From: Taeniopygia guttata
Lineage: Eukaryota > Chordata > Aves > Passeriformes > Estrildidae
Assembly (NCBI RefSeq): GCF_048771995.1
Contig: NC_133063.1
Location: forward strand, 19,841,063 to 19,905,062
DNA length: 64,000 nt
Reading direction: 5' to 3'
Positions 13,031-27,170 of this stretch are shown in pieces. The translations under genes were made by a program, and so were the position numbers. How positions within the stretch are numbered: position 1 is the stretch's first letter; each line of letters opens with the position of its first letter. A model generated the notes under the pieces. It was not told the origin of the DNA and did not search any database. It saw only the letters and a list, made by a program, of their open reading frames with translations.

Positions 13031-16000
13031 GGGGGGCCAAACCTACAATTATTATAAAATTTTCTTCTTGGTATAGATGAAAAGCTTGAATTTCATTCCA
13101 GATGTACAGCTGACATTGCTATAAATATCTTTTGGTGGAGTTATAATGTGATCTGTATTTGATATAATTTCATATGCATCTCTTTGTTGCTGTATATTTC
13201 TGTCCAAAAAAGAAAGACTGAGTTTGAGAGAGTCTTGGTACACCTCAACATTCTTTCCATCTTTCTCTTGTGGCCACAAGAATGCAATTTCCCTGCATAT
13301 TAAGATCTAGTTTTAGTATTTAGAGTGTATGTATAAATAGTTAATAAACAGTTCTAAAAAAGCTTTGTTTATAAGCCCATCAAATACTTTTTTCAGCAGA
13401 AAAATTCTTCATAAATTGTTGATCTTGCATTGCTAACAAAATATTAATAACATATTCACCAAACATTAAAACACACCCTAGCTTACTAGATTTCTGTAAG
13501 TTATTTCTTCTGCTCTCAATCAGAAACAAGTTTCTATACATCCTTAACTGGTCCTATTTGCATACACTGTTCCTGGGGAAGGGTTAATTATTGCTGAGTG
13601 TTAATCATCATGGAATATCCTTACTGTTACATTGAACGTCAAAAGTAATTTAAGAAAGTGAATTGAGGAAAGAAAAATGTGTTCTGGATGAAATATATAA
13701 CTCTGTTTGTAAACCAAATCTGAAACATGTAAGTTAAATTCTAAACACAATATACCCAGAATCAGCTATCCTCCTTCACAGTTTAACCAACCAAAAGAAA
13801 TCATAAAATCATGTATATGCAACATTTGCAAGACTATGAGAGTAGCGTATGCCTTATAGTAATGCTAATGAGTATATCTCTAAATTGGTTCACTTGGTTT
13901 CTGCATATAAAAAAAAGAGAAAAAATAAATCAACATATTTGTGTGCAGAAATTAGACTTGTACAAAGCAATCAGATTCTTAGCTAGTCCTACGAATGTTG
14001 GCATTCATTTGTTTGAATACATGAATTTTGTTATTTGGTGCAGATATGCTCACAATCTACCACTCCCAGTGATACTGAAAAGCAATATTCTCAGCTCTCT
14101 TTAAGCAATAGAAGTAGTGTTCTTCTTTAACTCATTATTTCTTACATTATATTTCTGTGCTATTGTAATATGACATTTCACAAATACTAACTTATCAATT
14201 ATTAAGGAATTATACTACTGTTTTTGTTTTGCAACATGTCAACTACACAGGTATGAGTCAAGAAATCCACAATGTTTTCCAGAGTATGAGAAGTTCTTTT
14301 GTGGTATGGAATCTTTCCAGTAAAGCTTCTTCTCAAAGTGACTTTTGCCCAAACCACTGGAATTAAAAGAGGACATGAAGAAAATGGCACAATAAACAAT
14401 AGAGTATTTGGTCATGTGAGAAGACTGATCCAATAAGTAGAAATTCACTACATTTGGTTATCAATAAATATGCAGGCATTATTTTTTGCTGGGCAATGCT
14501 AAATAGGTAAGTTTCAGAATTTTGACCAACAAAAAAAGATTTATTTTGAAAACAGAGTTTTTAGCAATAAACAAGATGCAGAATTTTTTTAATGACACAA
14601 TGTATTAACAATCAAAATCTTACTACAAATGTGAGAGACTAATCTCACTGTGAAAGGCTGCATGTTGTCTATGGTCCTTTGAATAGACTACCTTATTTGT
14701 ATCTGATAAAGAGAATTCTCCCAAGAAAGTATCTTTACCAGTTAGGAAGATTTCAATAAAGGAATATCAATGCAAAGATGGGAAGCTTGTACTTAAACTA
14801 CTGGGAACACAGCTGTGGTCCATCCTGAAAGGGATGCAGCACCCAGGAAGCCCCTGCAGAGGGGACACAGTGGAGTGAATGTCTACTGCAGAGGTTGTGG
14901 CACCTCTGGAGGGCATGGGGTAGCAGACACAGGTCAGTAGGAGGCTGTTCTCTAAGCACATTGCCACAGGCCATTCTAGCCATCATTTTCCTTTCTACCT
15001 GTTTGTATCTATGCACAGGCCAAATATATCTTATGAGTCATGGAGTGCACATATATTTAAGCACGTACCTTGGGGTGCAAAGGAGAGCTGAGGGAATAGC
15101 AATAACAGTAAAACCTGCAGCAACAAGTATGTGTTAGTCTGACACTAATGGGTACAGTATGGATTTTGTGTCATTTTACCAGAATGGAGCAGGAGTGTCA
15201 AGGTAAAATTCAATTTGCTGCTATACTCTTGCAAGAATATCTGCATAACAAAAAGGTCAAGTGGCGCAAAAGAATATCTTTCGAGGTATTAGAGCTGAAT
15301 TGCTGTGTACAGTCTACCTAGAAAAACTCTATCCCATCCAGTCTAGCCCTGCATTAAATAAAATGGACTGTATTCTGATTCTCTGATCTTTTAAGTTACT
15401 CTTTTTTTGTTAGAAAATTAGAAGTGAAAATGGATCTAGAAGAGATGATTTGTGACAGCCATGGCAGATTGTGCATCTGACAAGTGTAAGCTCTAAGAAT
15501 AAAAAAGCTTTTGATAATTTTATTCTAAGTGACATTAGATGGGATTTAGGCTTCTACATTACTCAGACATTTTTGAAATTTTTCCCCATAAAAGGAAAAA
15601 AACAGAATCCATTCATCAGAAGAGAATATTTAAATCCTAGCTCCAAGCTGCAACAGTTGTCTCAGGGAGGCTTCAAATGTAACAGTGGCTCATCCAGAAA
15701 TGACACAGCAAAAAAGCCTGCCAAGCCGAGGCAAAACCTTCCCTACTTCTGCCACTCAGATAAAGACACTCATGCAGACTATGAGATGTTTGGCGTCCTC
15801 AGTTTTGATGGCTTATTCACCCACCTACTGAATTTTAATGAAGCATTAATCAGAACTATACTGTCTCCTTTTAGACCTGGAAGTTGGGATGAAACTAATA
15901 AATGTGGAGGAAGAAACAATAAAATCATGAAGACATGAAATTACTGGAAAAAAATAATGTGCTGACGTTGCTGCATAACTGGATGATATGTTGTTGTGTG

Positions 16001-19000
16001 GTTGGTTTATTTTTAAAATACATAAATAAATTGCAATCCACTCTGACCTTTCTTCAAGTATTAAAAACATGCCAGGAAAACCCGAGATGCTTATTTCCTG
16101 CTGGCAATTTCCAGAATAAAAGTGTTGTAGAGAAAAGTCAAGTAGTGCAATCACATTTAGATAAGATGCATAAACAACAAAAACATTTATGGTACCCATA
16201 AAAATCTTAATCTTCTCAGGTCCCTTTGGACCTGTTTCTTGTTGCTCTTTACCCTGTAGAGCAACTTACACAAGTACAGAGATGTTTTAAGTTTTGGGCA
16301 AAGACAAATTAAGTCTCTTTAATCAGAAATGAAAGTCTGTGCAGGTGGAAAAGTGGTTGATATTTTCAAACTAAGGTGTTTAGCCACACAGTTCCCATTG
16401 AAATTAATTAGAAGTGAGAAGATTATTCTCTCACCTTGCTTAAAGGAGGCTTAAGCACACAGTATGAATGAGTTAAGAGATGGGAGAAGAAGAAGAAAGT
16501 GAAAACCTCATAAACTTTTTAAAGAGAAATGCCTAAAGTGAATTTGTGTTTCAGTTGTAAGAGTCAAAAGATTTGGATGTTTTGTGTAATTTAATGCATA
16601 CCAATACACAAAGCTTATTAAGAGTACTCAAGCCTCTTGGGTTACTTCAGAAGCATGACTTATTTAATAAACATACACTGTAGCTCAAGGTGTATGCAGG
16701 TACACAAGGGGAAAAATAAAGGGAGGCAATAAACAGCAAAAAAACTTGTAAATTGAAATTTAAGGCTGTAACATCCCCTAATTTTTCTCTCAGAGGTATA
16801 AAGCCAAGTATTAAATATTGGCTTTATTACTTGCAGTATAAGTTAAATACAAATGGGAATACAAGTGGTACTCCCTTTCTTTGGAAATTCAATGCCAGTC
16901 ATATTGAATATATTTGCAGTTCAAAGCTATGAAGATCAGGTTCCCAAAAAATGCCTTACCTATTAGTTGGCCAGTCAAAAGGCTGCCTCTTGGTAATTTC
17001 CTGTTTCCATTGGACTATACTGGTACATTTTCCTATTTAAAAGATTTAGCTATAAATCAAAGGATCATCATCCTCATCTTTAAAAATAACCTGTTTCCCA
17101 AAAGGAGTATCATTGTCACTGGATTATCTCTGGAAGCATACCTTACACATGGCTTTCTATGGAAAGTGATGGTCTCTTTCCAACAGTTATCTCAGGGAAG
17201 GAGCAAATTGATGGATATTGCACTCAATTTCCCTGTTATTTTGAAACTCATGCAGAAACTTTAAAGTCCCAAGCCTTTCAATTACTCCAGTTTGCCTTGA
17301 AACAAATAATGTTGAATGATCAGTCAGAAGTCAAGTAAGACTTTCATTTCTGCTTTGTGGAAAGAAAAAGCATTAACCTGTGATACTAGAATATTTTTTA
17401 CTAAGCATGTATTTTTTACCTAGTTGTTTACAGCAATGAAAATGAATGGTTTTTTTCCCCTCTCAAAATTTATAAACAAGTCTAACTAAAAGAGGGGAAA
17501 CCTTATCAAGCAGTACAGAATGTAACAGTGTATTCATTTAATGTATGATGGTTTTTTCTATTAAAGAAAGGATTCTTCCAAAATCAGGCCCAGGGGCCTA
17601 AAATTTTCTTCTTCCTTTCTTGTTTTCCTTTTCTGGAAAGTTGGCATTATTTTCAGAAATCCAGTGCCCACAAAAAAAAAGCCTGAAATAAGTCTTACGG
17701 CTTTCTGTGTCAAGTTCTATGATTATATGTATTCTTTTCATTTGTAGCAGGAGGCGCTTCAGAGCCTCCACCAGAAACATGATGCTGTCTTGATCTCTGT
17801 GTCCATGCTATTGTTGTTATTCACCTTTCATCACCCACTCTACCTTCATTAGATAATCACATCATCACTAAGGATGACTATCTAACCAAAAGATAAATAA
17901 ATTCACTTTAAGGAGTACATTCAGTCTACCATGGTGAGTTCTGATGATACAAATACAGAATGGCTTCTTCCAGAATGGCTTCCTTTTACAGACTAGACCT
18001 ATATTTTTGGTTATGCTTTGTGCACCACCATAGTTGGCTATGCTAATGAATTCCAAAATAATGTACAAGAAATATGAGCAGAACTATGTAAGAAAAAGGA
18101 GCTAGTCCTTTCCAATCTGTTGTTCTAAATGCTCCAATTTGTTGGCTCATGGCAACAGCCTGTTGTAACCTGCATATGTAGAGAGGGGAAAAGTTCAAAT
18201 ATACCTGGGACAAGATTAAGACACAAAGGAGGCCAAATGCTGGTAATCAAAATTATAATTCACTTTTATTTACTCTTAAGAAAGAGAGCAAGAAGAAAAG
18301 ATAAGAAAGTGGAGAAAATCAAAGGACTACAGAAAGCAAATGACAGTTGTCACCACTAGTCAGAGTCATCCCACAGGCCTTTTTTCCCAGCCTGTGGGTA
18401 GGGAGAGCTCAGTCAGACTTGCTGTGCACCCAGCTAAGTGCTGCTTTATAGCAGAAACAACCATGCCCCATTATCTTTAGCTGCAGATCTGACAGCAGGA
18501 CAATACTGAAACAAGTTGCTCTTTAACACTTCTCTACACAGCCTTCTTGAGAATAAGGGGCATGGATCAATTGCTGAAAAGTCATTTTCGTATTTTAGCA
18601 TTTCAGTTTCTTTTTGCTATAAACAAAATTTGTTATACATGTTCTGTATTGTGACAACAATCTACTAAGGTCTATCTACTACAAAAAGATTTCTGAAAAG
18701 TCCAAAAAGAATGGCAATTGTTACAACACAAAGACATTTATAGGTAAGTCTAAAGGTAAGAAAAGCAAAGTTAATAGATGGGATTTTACTGCCAGTTCAA
18801 AACTGGAAGCTAAAATACAATTTGATGTTATTCATCATTCTTTTCAAAGTTTATTAAAAAGAAAAAAGAAATTTTATATGTTTAATGATGTGGTTCTTTA
18901 CATGCTGGGCTAGGTGCATTAAAGCACAAATAAATAAAAGACACCCCCTCTGCCAAGAAGAATTTGTGATCCAATTTTATGTCTCCCAGATGAAAAAAAA

Positions 19001-20664
19001 AAGGCAGAACAGAGCAAGAAGAAAAGACTTTACAACTCCAAACTTATTGGAACCATTCATGTTTCTTGTTATCTCACCTACATATTGTTTGATTCTCTTG
19101 CCTGGATACTTTTCTCATTTAGTGTTTGATGCAGTCATGTGGCAAAGAAAAATTGACTGATAAAACTTGGATTGGATAGGATTTGTGTTTTCTGAAAAAA
19201 TGAGTCTTTGTCTTACAGAACTATGGAATACTTTGGCAGGCAGGGTGGAGAAGGAGTGGGAGAGACACGTAACACCCAAGGAAGCTTCAAAGGACACAAA
19301 GAACAACTGAAAAAATTAAGGGAAACTAGAAATAGAAGGTAGACAAGGACATCTGATAGGTAGATCCAAGGAAAATCATGCAGAAAATTTTAAAAATACA
19401 TTTAATAGCCAGAAGAATAACTGGAAGATGTCATTTCATGGAAAGGTCAGTAAAAGGATAGACTTGATGAAGTGGAAGAAAGTGTGGAGAACAGAAATGA
19501 GGGGAGTGAGCATCCTGTGGAGAAAATGACTGTACCCAAATAATGATCACATTATTTTGATAATTTATTTTATCACAATGGCAGTGGTAGGTGGATTTAC
19601 AAATGGACTCACCAAGGAAAAATCAGAAACACTTCAACTCCTGCAAGATTGACAAAAATCCATAGCAAGTTGTCACTGATGTCATCCTTAGGAATAAAAA
19701 GGCCTTGGCAATCTTATCTATTTAGATGCTCATTTTTAACACAGTAAATTTGATCTTGAGCCTGTTTGTGACTACAAAAAAAAAAAAAAAAAAAAAAAAG
19801 GATGAAAGCAGGGAAAACATGGCACTCTAGGTAGCTGTTACACAGAGACGCTGTATGAATTTCCCACTTTCTGGAATGCTTATAGTTTCTGAACATGCAG
19901 AGCACACTGCTCCAGTTTCCACACTAAATGAGCTTGCTTTATGACCTCCGTATGACCTTGCTTAAGTACCTTTTTTCTTAAATAAAGAAGTCTAGATGTG
20001 TACTTTTAGTAAGTTTAGTGGAAAAGAATCATGTAATTTCTTGGCTCATCAGAATTCACAGCTTATCTGGTTATTTGCAGCCCTTTGTCATAGGCTTACT
20101 GTTTTACCTTTGGTCAACACAGAGTTTCCCTTTGTCTCTGAAACCCAGTTTTTAAGAGAGCAGATCCTCTAGAGAAGATGTTTAAAAAACAAAAATTACT
20201 ATATATCTTGAAATACAATCATTTAAAATGCTTCAGAAGTGCTTAACTGTGGTACAAACATAAATTTTACTTGACAACAAAAGGATAAGGATGGGTAGAG
20301 TAGTAGAAATTCAAATAATGTGCTAAAGACAAAAAGGAAAATTTGCTAATTCATGTATACAATTTGCAATTTACATTGACATTTATATTTTCTCAGCCTC
20401 TCATGTACTAAAATCTCTTGCTTGTCCAATAATCGAAGCGTTCTTTTGTCTCTCGGTAGGTTGTCTTGGCCTTTCTTCTGCTTCCCACATGTGTGTGAAG
20501 TGTAGGAAAAACCACGCAGGCTCTAGAAGACTTCTGGACTCTTTTCCCATCTCACAGTATGATTTGCTGAAAAATAACAGAAAATAGTTTAAAACCAGCA
20601 GAAACAACATAAACTACAAAAGAAGGGTAATGAAAGTAGGTTCAGAGAGAGATTAAGGGTACAC
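13031..20664. other. Intergenic, no recognised gene
   Basis: AT-rich sequence without recognised genes. The longest open frame (15471-15938, 155 codons) shows no family resemblance and no splice or promoter context. A 9-bp perfect hairpin (CCCACAGGC 18370-18378, GCCTGTGGG 18390-18398) is visible. A long A-run is listed separately. Confidence 0.55.
19774..19799. repeat. Poly(A) run of about 26 bases
   Basis: Uninterrupted A homopolymer, directly visible. No retrogene is recognised in front of it. Confidence 0.9.
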
Positions 20665-21183
20665 TGGTGGGGTGGACAAGAGTGCTGGGTCCAGTTCTGT
20701 GGTTCCCAGTATGGGAAAGAAATGGTCATTTTGAACAGAGTCCAACAAAGGTCCACTGAGATGAGTAAGAAAATGGAGCATTTCTCCTGTGAGGAAAGGC
20801 TGAGAAAACTATGACTGTTAGAAGGCTCAGGGGAATTTTACCCATGAGTACTAATACCTGAAGAGAAGGTGTGACTCAGATACAGCCAGGCTCTGTTCAG
20901 TGGTACTCAGAGAAAGGCCCAGAGGCCATGGGCAAACATTGAAATGCACAAGGCTCCAGATGGTTATCAAGATGCACTTTCTCACTCTTAGAGTGACCAA
21001 ACAGTGTCACAGGTTGCTTGGAGAGTTTATGAAATCTCTACTCTTGGAAAGATTCAAAAATCACCTGAACATGGTCCTGAGCAATAATCTCAAGATGTCT
21101 TCCTTGAGCAGGGGACTTTTAACCAGACGACCTCAAGTAATCCTTTCCAACCTCAGCCACTCTGGAATTATGAGATTAAGGAA
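20665..21183 (+). mobile_element. CR1 LINE 3' part, sense orientation
   Basis: The sequence follows the avian CR1 3' region in order: 'gctgggtccagttctg', 'gaggaaaggctgagaaaact', 'aatacctgaagagaaggtg', 'aggctctgttcagtggt', 'gtcacaggttgcttggagag', and finally the 3' UTR motif with 'tcctttccaacctcagcca' and a decayed ATTCTATG-type end near 21183. It is diverged and 5'-truncated, as most CR1 copies are. It has no coding capacity. Confidence 0.88.
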
Positions 21184-21368
21184 ATTAGGAGCAAATTGGA
21201 TGTCAAATTTAATTTAAAAAGCACTAGCAGAATTCCTGTGCAGAAGATACACTGTTTGTGAAGTCCATACATTTTGTGTGCAGAGACAAAGTAGAAGTTT
21301 GGACTAAGATTAGGAGTCTTCAAAGAGGTCAGATATTGAAATCTTATATGATTCCATAAGGGCTTCAA

Positions 21369-21515
21369 TAAAAAAAAAAAAAAACAACCAACAAAAACAA
21401 AAACAAAAACAAACAAAAAACCAAACAAAAAAATCACCCAAACCCAAAAACAAACAAAAACACCACAACCCCCCCCCCCCCAAAAAAAACCCTAAACAAC
21501 CAACCAAACAAAAAT
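21369..21515. repeat. A/C-rich low-complexity tract with C13-A8 junction
   Basis: Poly(A) followed by AAAAC, AACC and ACCC motifs, nearly free of G and T. It includes 13 C (21469-21481) followed by 8 A (21482-21489). It lies about 185 bp after the CR1 3' end. Its strand-reversed counterpart is the T/G tract at 12783-13030. Confidence 0.85.
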
Positions 21516-24500
21516 ATTAAAATCAATTTGAAGAAGATATTAAATGTAGCTGTCAGACTCAAAATTAGTAGGGTATCAAATGAAGTGGAAAATTACTCTA
21601 GCTAAGTGTTATTACTGCTCATACCAAACAGGATTTTAAATTAATAAACATTAATATATTACTGCAATGTACATTGTACAATAATGAGGAATGCTGATAT
21701 TACACATGTATTGAATGTCAGATCATGGTGTGACAGAACAATTCCTAGCAATGCAGAGCAATCTGCAGAAGCCCAGAAGACCTCTATTAGAAGTCACCCA
21801 ATGTGAAATCACCCAAATAATCCCATCCAAACTGTCTATTCTAAAAGGTGTTGTGAAATCTGAACTTTCAGAAAGAAAAAAGACTATAAGTACACAATAG
21901 AACTTATTCTTCTTAATCTTCTCCTCTTATAGAAACAGAAGAAATGCTTTCTGGTTCTCAAAGAACTGCTTCCCTGTGTATTCAGTATAAAGACACCAAA
22001 TCTTTTCCATTCAATGCTATTCCAGGATAGTAAGGGAGCTTATTTAGAGTGGGTCACATCTACAGTACCAGGTAGAGAAAAACTGTCTATTTTCAACATA
22101 TGAAGGAAAACTTCTGGTACCACATAGCATGTAAGCTCTTCATCTGTTTTCCTTATCTGGTGCCATTGTTTGTCCCCAACCCTGCAACCAGCAGGAAGCT
22201 TGATGATCTTAATTCGTCCTTAGCACAATATTAGCCTCAATTTTTATGAATCTGAAAGCAAGAGAAGCACCCACTTTGGAGCTTTGAACTCATTCAGATA
22301 ATTTAGTCCCTTCCAAAATTTCATTTTCAAAAAGTGCAAAAAATTAACACTTAAAATAGTATGTAGGGATGTTTCAGTTTTTAATCTATCTCAAGCAGTC
22401 TAATCTAATATCCAAGGCCACTAGTCAGAAGCTTCTGTGTGGTGACATGCTATAATTAAATATATGTACTAGTTTGCATCTATTTGTGTTGCAAGCCAAT
22501 TGAATTTGGAAATTATTTACATCTGTATACTAACATAATTTAACAAATTTGCCCATTCTCAAGTAGTTTATTTTTTAACTAGGTTCAGCGATTCAGAAAT
22601 AGTAAATAGTTACTGCTTACACTGCATTAGTGTGCAGGATCTACTGCATTCAACTTTGCACATAAGACTGAGTCACCATTGGAGACTCCATACTGTGAGT
22701 TCTTTGCTCTAAAGAAGTTTAAACATGAAAGGATGAACAAAAATGAAACAGCAGCACTAAGAAGTGACTTGCCTCATTCATCATATTCATCTCCTCTCTG
22801 TTAGGCTCATAATGTCTCTCAAGTGTTTAACATTTTTTCCCCTTAACTTTTGAATTTAACTTTCCTCAGCTCATTTTGTGAAATTTCTTTTTAACTTTTA
22901 AAATATCATTTGACAAATTTTGAGGATCTAAACATTTTTCCAACAGACACGTTTGTTAAATTAATTTCTAATTCAAAATGTCATGCTTTTGCACTTCATG
23001 CATTCAAAATGTCATATACAAGTGCCGTGGCAGCAGATTATGGAAATCTTGGCTTGTGAAGGGAAGATGGGAAGGAATATAGTAACAGATGCTCACACAT
23101 ATTTATAGATTATTGTACATAGAGACAGACACACAGCAGGTAAGGCTAGGACAGAAAGGGATGAAGTTCTCTAGAGACCCTGCATGATCATTTAGAACTG
23201 CTGAAATCCTGCTGGTTACAATATGACTTAAAGCTTATTTGCCAGTATGGCTGGAAATTTCCAATTCTAGTCAGACAGTCAACTTTCTGTTCCTTTCTAA
23301 TACCAGGTCTGCTGTCTCCTAATGGCACAGCTAACCCTGCTGCAAAGTGTCCTACAGTGCTGTCCTGTTAACAGCAGATCTGCTGATCTGCAGCAAACTG
23401 AGCAGAGGAGGCCAGGGAAACAGCATGAAACAGTATCTATTACTTATGAAGCTCAAGGCCATTTATTTGGCTTTCTCCAGCTTCTTCACATAGCTCAGTG
23501 ATCCAAAATAGCCATAAAAATGCTCTAGTACTTATGCTCTTGGCAATCCTGGAAGTATTCTCAGTATTAATTTCTTTCTCTACTCCAAGGTCCTCCACTT
23601 CTCTAGACTGGAAAGCCAAACTTCCCAGTAACAACAGGAATAGCCTTTGGTTGTTGTTGGCAGGTGGCAAATACCATGAAGTAGCTCTCAGACTGATCTT
23701 CAGTCTGCCAGCCTTTACGTGAAGCTGCTTCAGTTGTCAGCTTCTTCAGGTAAGCCTCTAGAGTCTTCAGAGAGTGTTTAAACATTTTGCTAATGCTGCT
23801 TTTTAATTTAACCAGTCACAGGTGCCCACAAGGAACTGCATTAAGTTTTTATCCCTGGGATTTTGCAAAGCAAGTATATTCAGGTGACGCAAAGACGACC
23901 ATGACCATGACCATGGCTGAAGTACAAAGAGTAGATTTATTCCATCTCACTGGCTGGAGGATTCAAAAAAACCAAGTGGAGACACATGCACTGCTAAGTT
24001 CATTTTAGCGGAGGCAAAAAGGACAAGGCCAGAGCCTTGCATATCCAAGAGCCTGGAGCATGCACAAATCTCCACCAGGCTGTGTTCTACAATCTTGAAA
24101 CACTCTTATCTCTCTTCCCCACCTACAATGAGGCTTCAGCCTGTGGGAAAGGCATTTAAGTCTTTAACAACATCCTGTTATCCGTTCTGAGAAAATTCCT
24201 CTTCTTTTTCAGCAGATAGAAAACAACCCAAAGCAAACACAAGTACTGAATTTTCTCACACTGAGTATTTTCTAACATCTCCCAGGTGCAGGGTTAATCT
24301 TTAAAAGAAAACAACGCTAAAAACAACTAATTTTTCTCTCTCCTTACCAAACTTCAGTTTTGCAACCCTTTCCTTCCCACAGGGATAATTTTTAACAAAA
24401 AATTGTGTATTTATTAAAATGCCTAGGAAGCTACTGTATATGTGGTTTCAGTAACCTTCATTAAGATGTTTCATTTTAAATTTTCACAGTCTGAAAGAGA

Positions 24501-26974
24501 ATCATAAAACATTTACTACTCACAATCTAACTGGGGACTTCAGGAAACCTGTTCTAGAGACAAAGATACCTGTAAACTTTTATTTTTTCTTATTGTCAGA
24601 ACAGTATTGCAAATTCTCTCTCTAGAAACTGGAGTTTTTAAACCAACAACGAAGAGTCAACAATGCAGAAACTGAGGTAGCTTTTCAGACCATTTCATCA
24701 CAGCCTTGAATGAAAATAAAATTTAGCACCCTTCCCCTTAAATACAACTTCATGGTGCAGAGAACAATGATGCAGACAGACAAAAAGTGACAACCTTTCT
24801 CACCTTGGGGCACTGCAAGACTGTATTTCACACGATACAAAAAGATGAGAGAAAAGGTCATTTTTTGCTGCCCTTTTTTTTTTTCCTTTTAAAAATATTT
24901 CTAGTCCTGAAATTCATCTGCAAAGCAAGAGTCTTACAAAAAAGAGGTCAAACACAAGAAGAAGGAGAAGGAAAATCTTCTTTTTTTACATGCTACTCCC
25001 ATAAGTTTGATTATATCAGAGTTTAGATGCTAGCAAAACCACTGTTTTGCAAAACAAATTGATATTGAATCACTCAATATTATTGCTATAATGGCCCCTA
25101 GTAAATAGTAGGGCCATCATAGCTGTGATTTGTCCATGAATGCTTATAGTAATTCACAGTATAGCTGCTGATAACAATTTCTGGAACAAGCTCAACAACA
25201 ACTGCAAGCAGGAACAAACCACAAGAATCACAATTCTTTCTGAAACCTTTAAGACAGTTGTCTAGTATCAATCATTTTATTATATACGTGTGCACTATAA
25301 TTTCATATTTCTGTAACATCACAAGTCAAAACTGTATTATGACAGGCACATAAAAAGAAATTGATATAACTTTCTTTGACTCCAGACCTCATCTGGCTCT
25401 CACATGTTCCCTATCAGTTGTATGCCAGAACTTGTCCCAGATACAAAATAAGGGACCAGCTAAATTAAAATTGAATAACTATATTGAAAGAAAAGCTCAA
25501 GAGTAGTATCTAAAAGCAAATGGTTGTTTAATTCCATCTGAAATTAGAGTGATTTATATTAAATATACATTCTTTGCACCTTTTCACCCTTGCACACATA
25601 AACACATACAAACTGCATTTCTGTATATTCATATCTACATGGATTTAGCTGAAAATCTTGCTATCCAATAGAAAGTAAAGAATAAAATAAGCTAAAACTC
25701 AAGGGGAAGAACTGGATCTCCTGTGGCATTGTAGTGTTAAGGCTAAATAAAACTCTTAATCACAAATTGATATTCCAGCTGTACTTTTGTGAGACACACA
25801 CAAGGCATTTTTCCTCTCAGTTCACAAAGAGTATAAATCTGAAAATCCTTAGGATTCTACAAAGGTTCTCTTAGTCTTGGTCTGGAGTGTTTTATTTTTT
25901 GAAGTGACTATTGATTATAGAAGCCAAATAGAGATATAAGATGCCAGCCCAAATGGAGAATACAAATCACTGCTGCCATCACAGACACAGAAATAAAAGG
26001 CCATATTTGGGGTTTGAATGTGGCCCAGTCTCTAAAGTAAAGGAATTGGGAATTCTGTGAGGTACCTGCTTTCACCATCAGATTTTTTACTACTTAATTG
26101 AATTATTTTGTGACTCTCCTGGTCTTTCAATATAAATAAACCTCTACACATGGAAAGGAAAACAAAAGATGAGTGAAAAATCTCTTGTCTTTTCATACCA
26201 AATGCTTCAAGACCAAAGGCAGAGAAATAAATGTCCAAGAAAGAAAGGGGAGAGTGAGAAAACACAAAATGGAAAAGGAAGCATACCTTTGCAGTGAGAT
26301 GCTTTTGAAGCATATAGCTAAATCTGCTTCTTGTGGTTTACTGAATTCTGATCATTTTTCTTGAAGGATTAGTGGCAATTATCATTAAGGTTCAAGCATT
26401 TAACTGTGACTGCTGCAATAAATCTTATTAAAATAACTGAAACATACTTTTTTTGCATGTGGCAACCTGTCTCTGAATCACAACCATCTGTACAGAGTTA
26501 TTGCCTGGTGCACACAGATGGCAGTAAAACAACTATAAAGCTATACCATTCTTTAATCATAACTTCTAACACAACTAAACAAAGTGAAATTTGAGTCAGA
26601 CCATTAGCATTTGAAAGACTATATGATGACTGTAATTAACAAGTACACTTTAGAATCCCTTTATAAAATGTTTTATTGATTTCTGATTGAAAAATTGTAA
26701 CAACATTTACACTAGGCAAGTGTTTCCATCTTTGACAGCTGACTTAGAGAAATCATATGTTAACAATAGAATCTCAGTCTTAAAGTTTTTATACTGTATG
26801 GTTCCCTTACAGATTTAAAATGATAGTGAAAGGTAGTAGAATAATTTATTCCTTCTTGCTTAAGGCACAGAATCATGAATGCTTCAGGTCAGTAACTGCA
26901 GGGCTACACTAAACCCCTGTCGCACCAAATCAGTTACAAAGTGAGCATCTGTACTCCCTGTGTAGCCCCCAAGA
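21516..26974. other. Intergenic, no recognised gene
   Basis: AT-rich sequence with no recognised gene or RNA. One weak LTR-like segment (23880-24170) is listed separately. Confidence 0.55.
23880..24170 (-). mobile_element. Possible antisense LTR remnant
   Basis: On the minus strand there is an AATAAA (complement of 23936-23941) followed by a short tail carrying a CCATGGTCATGGTCATGG tandem, after a moderately GC-rich upstream stretch. This resembles an LTR polyadenylation region. Neither the ends nor a target duplication can be seen, so this is only a candidate. Confidence 0.3.
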
Positions 26975-27170
26975 AGGAAAAAAAAAAGCCAGAAACAAAA
27001 CAAAAAAGCCCTCAAACAAAAAAAAAAAAAATAAAACCAAACAACCCCCCAAGAAAAAACAAACAAAAAACAACCCAACCAAAAAAACCCAACTAAACCC
27101 CTCACAAAAAAAAAAATAAAAAAATAAAAAAAAAATTCCAAAAAGCCCCCACAACAAAACCCCCTGCACA
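26975..27170. repeat. A/C-rich low-complexity tract
   Basis: About 195 bases dominated by A-runs with AAAC, AACC and ACCCC motifs, almost without T and with few G. It belongs to the same class as 21369-21515 and 37783-37915. Open frames on the opposite strand (F/W/G-rich peptides) are artefacts of this composition. Confidence 0.85.

Noticed and set aside
15471-15938. 155-codon open frame on the + strand
   Set aside because: It is the longest non-repeat frame in the desert, but it has no recognisable domain, promoter or splice signals. With 64 kb and six frames, one such frame is not surprising.
21482-21500. Telomere-like CCCTAA
   Set aside because: A single hexamer inside an A/C-rich tract; no tandem (CCCTAA)n.
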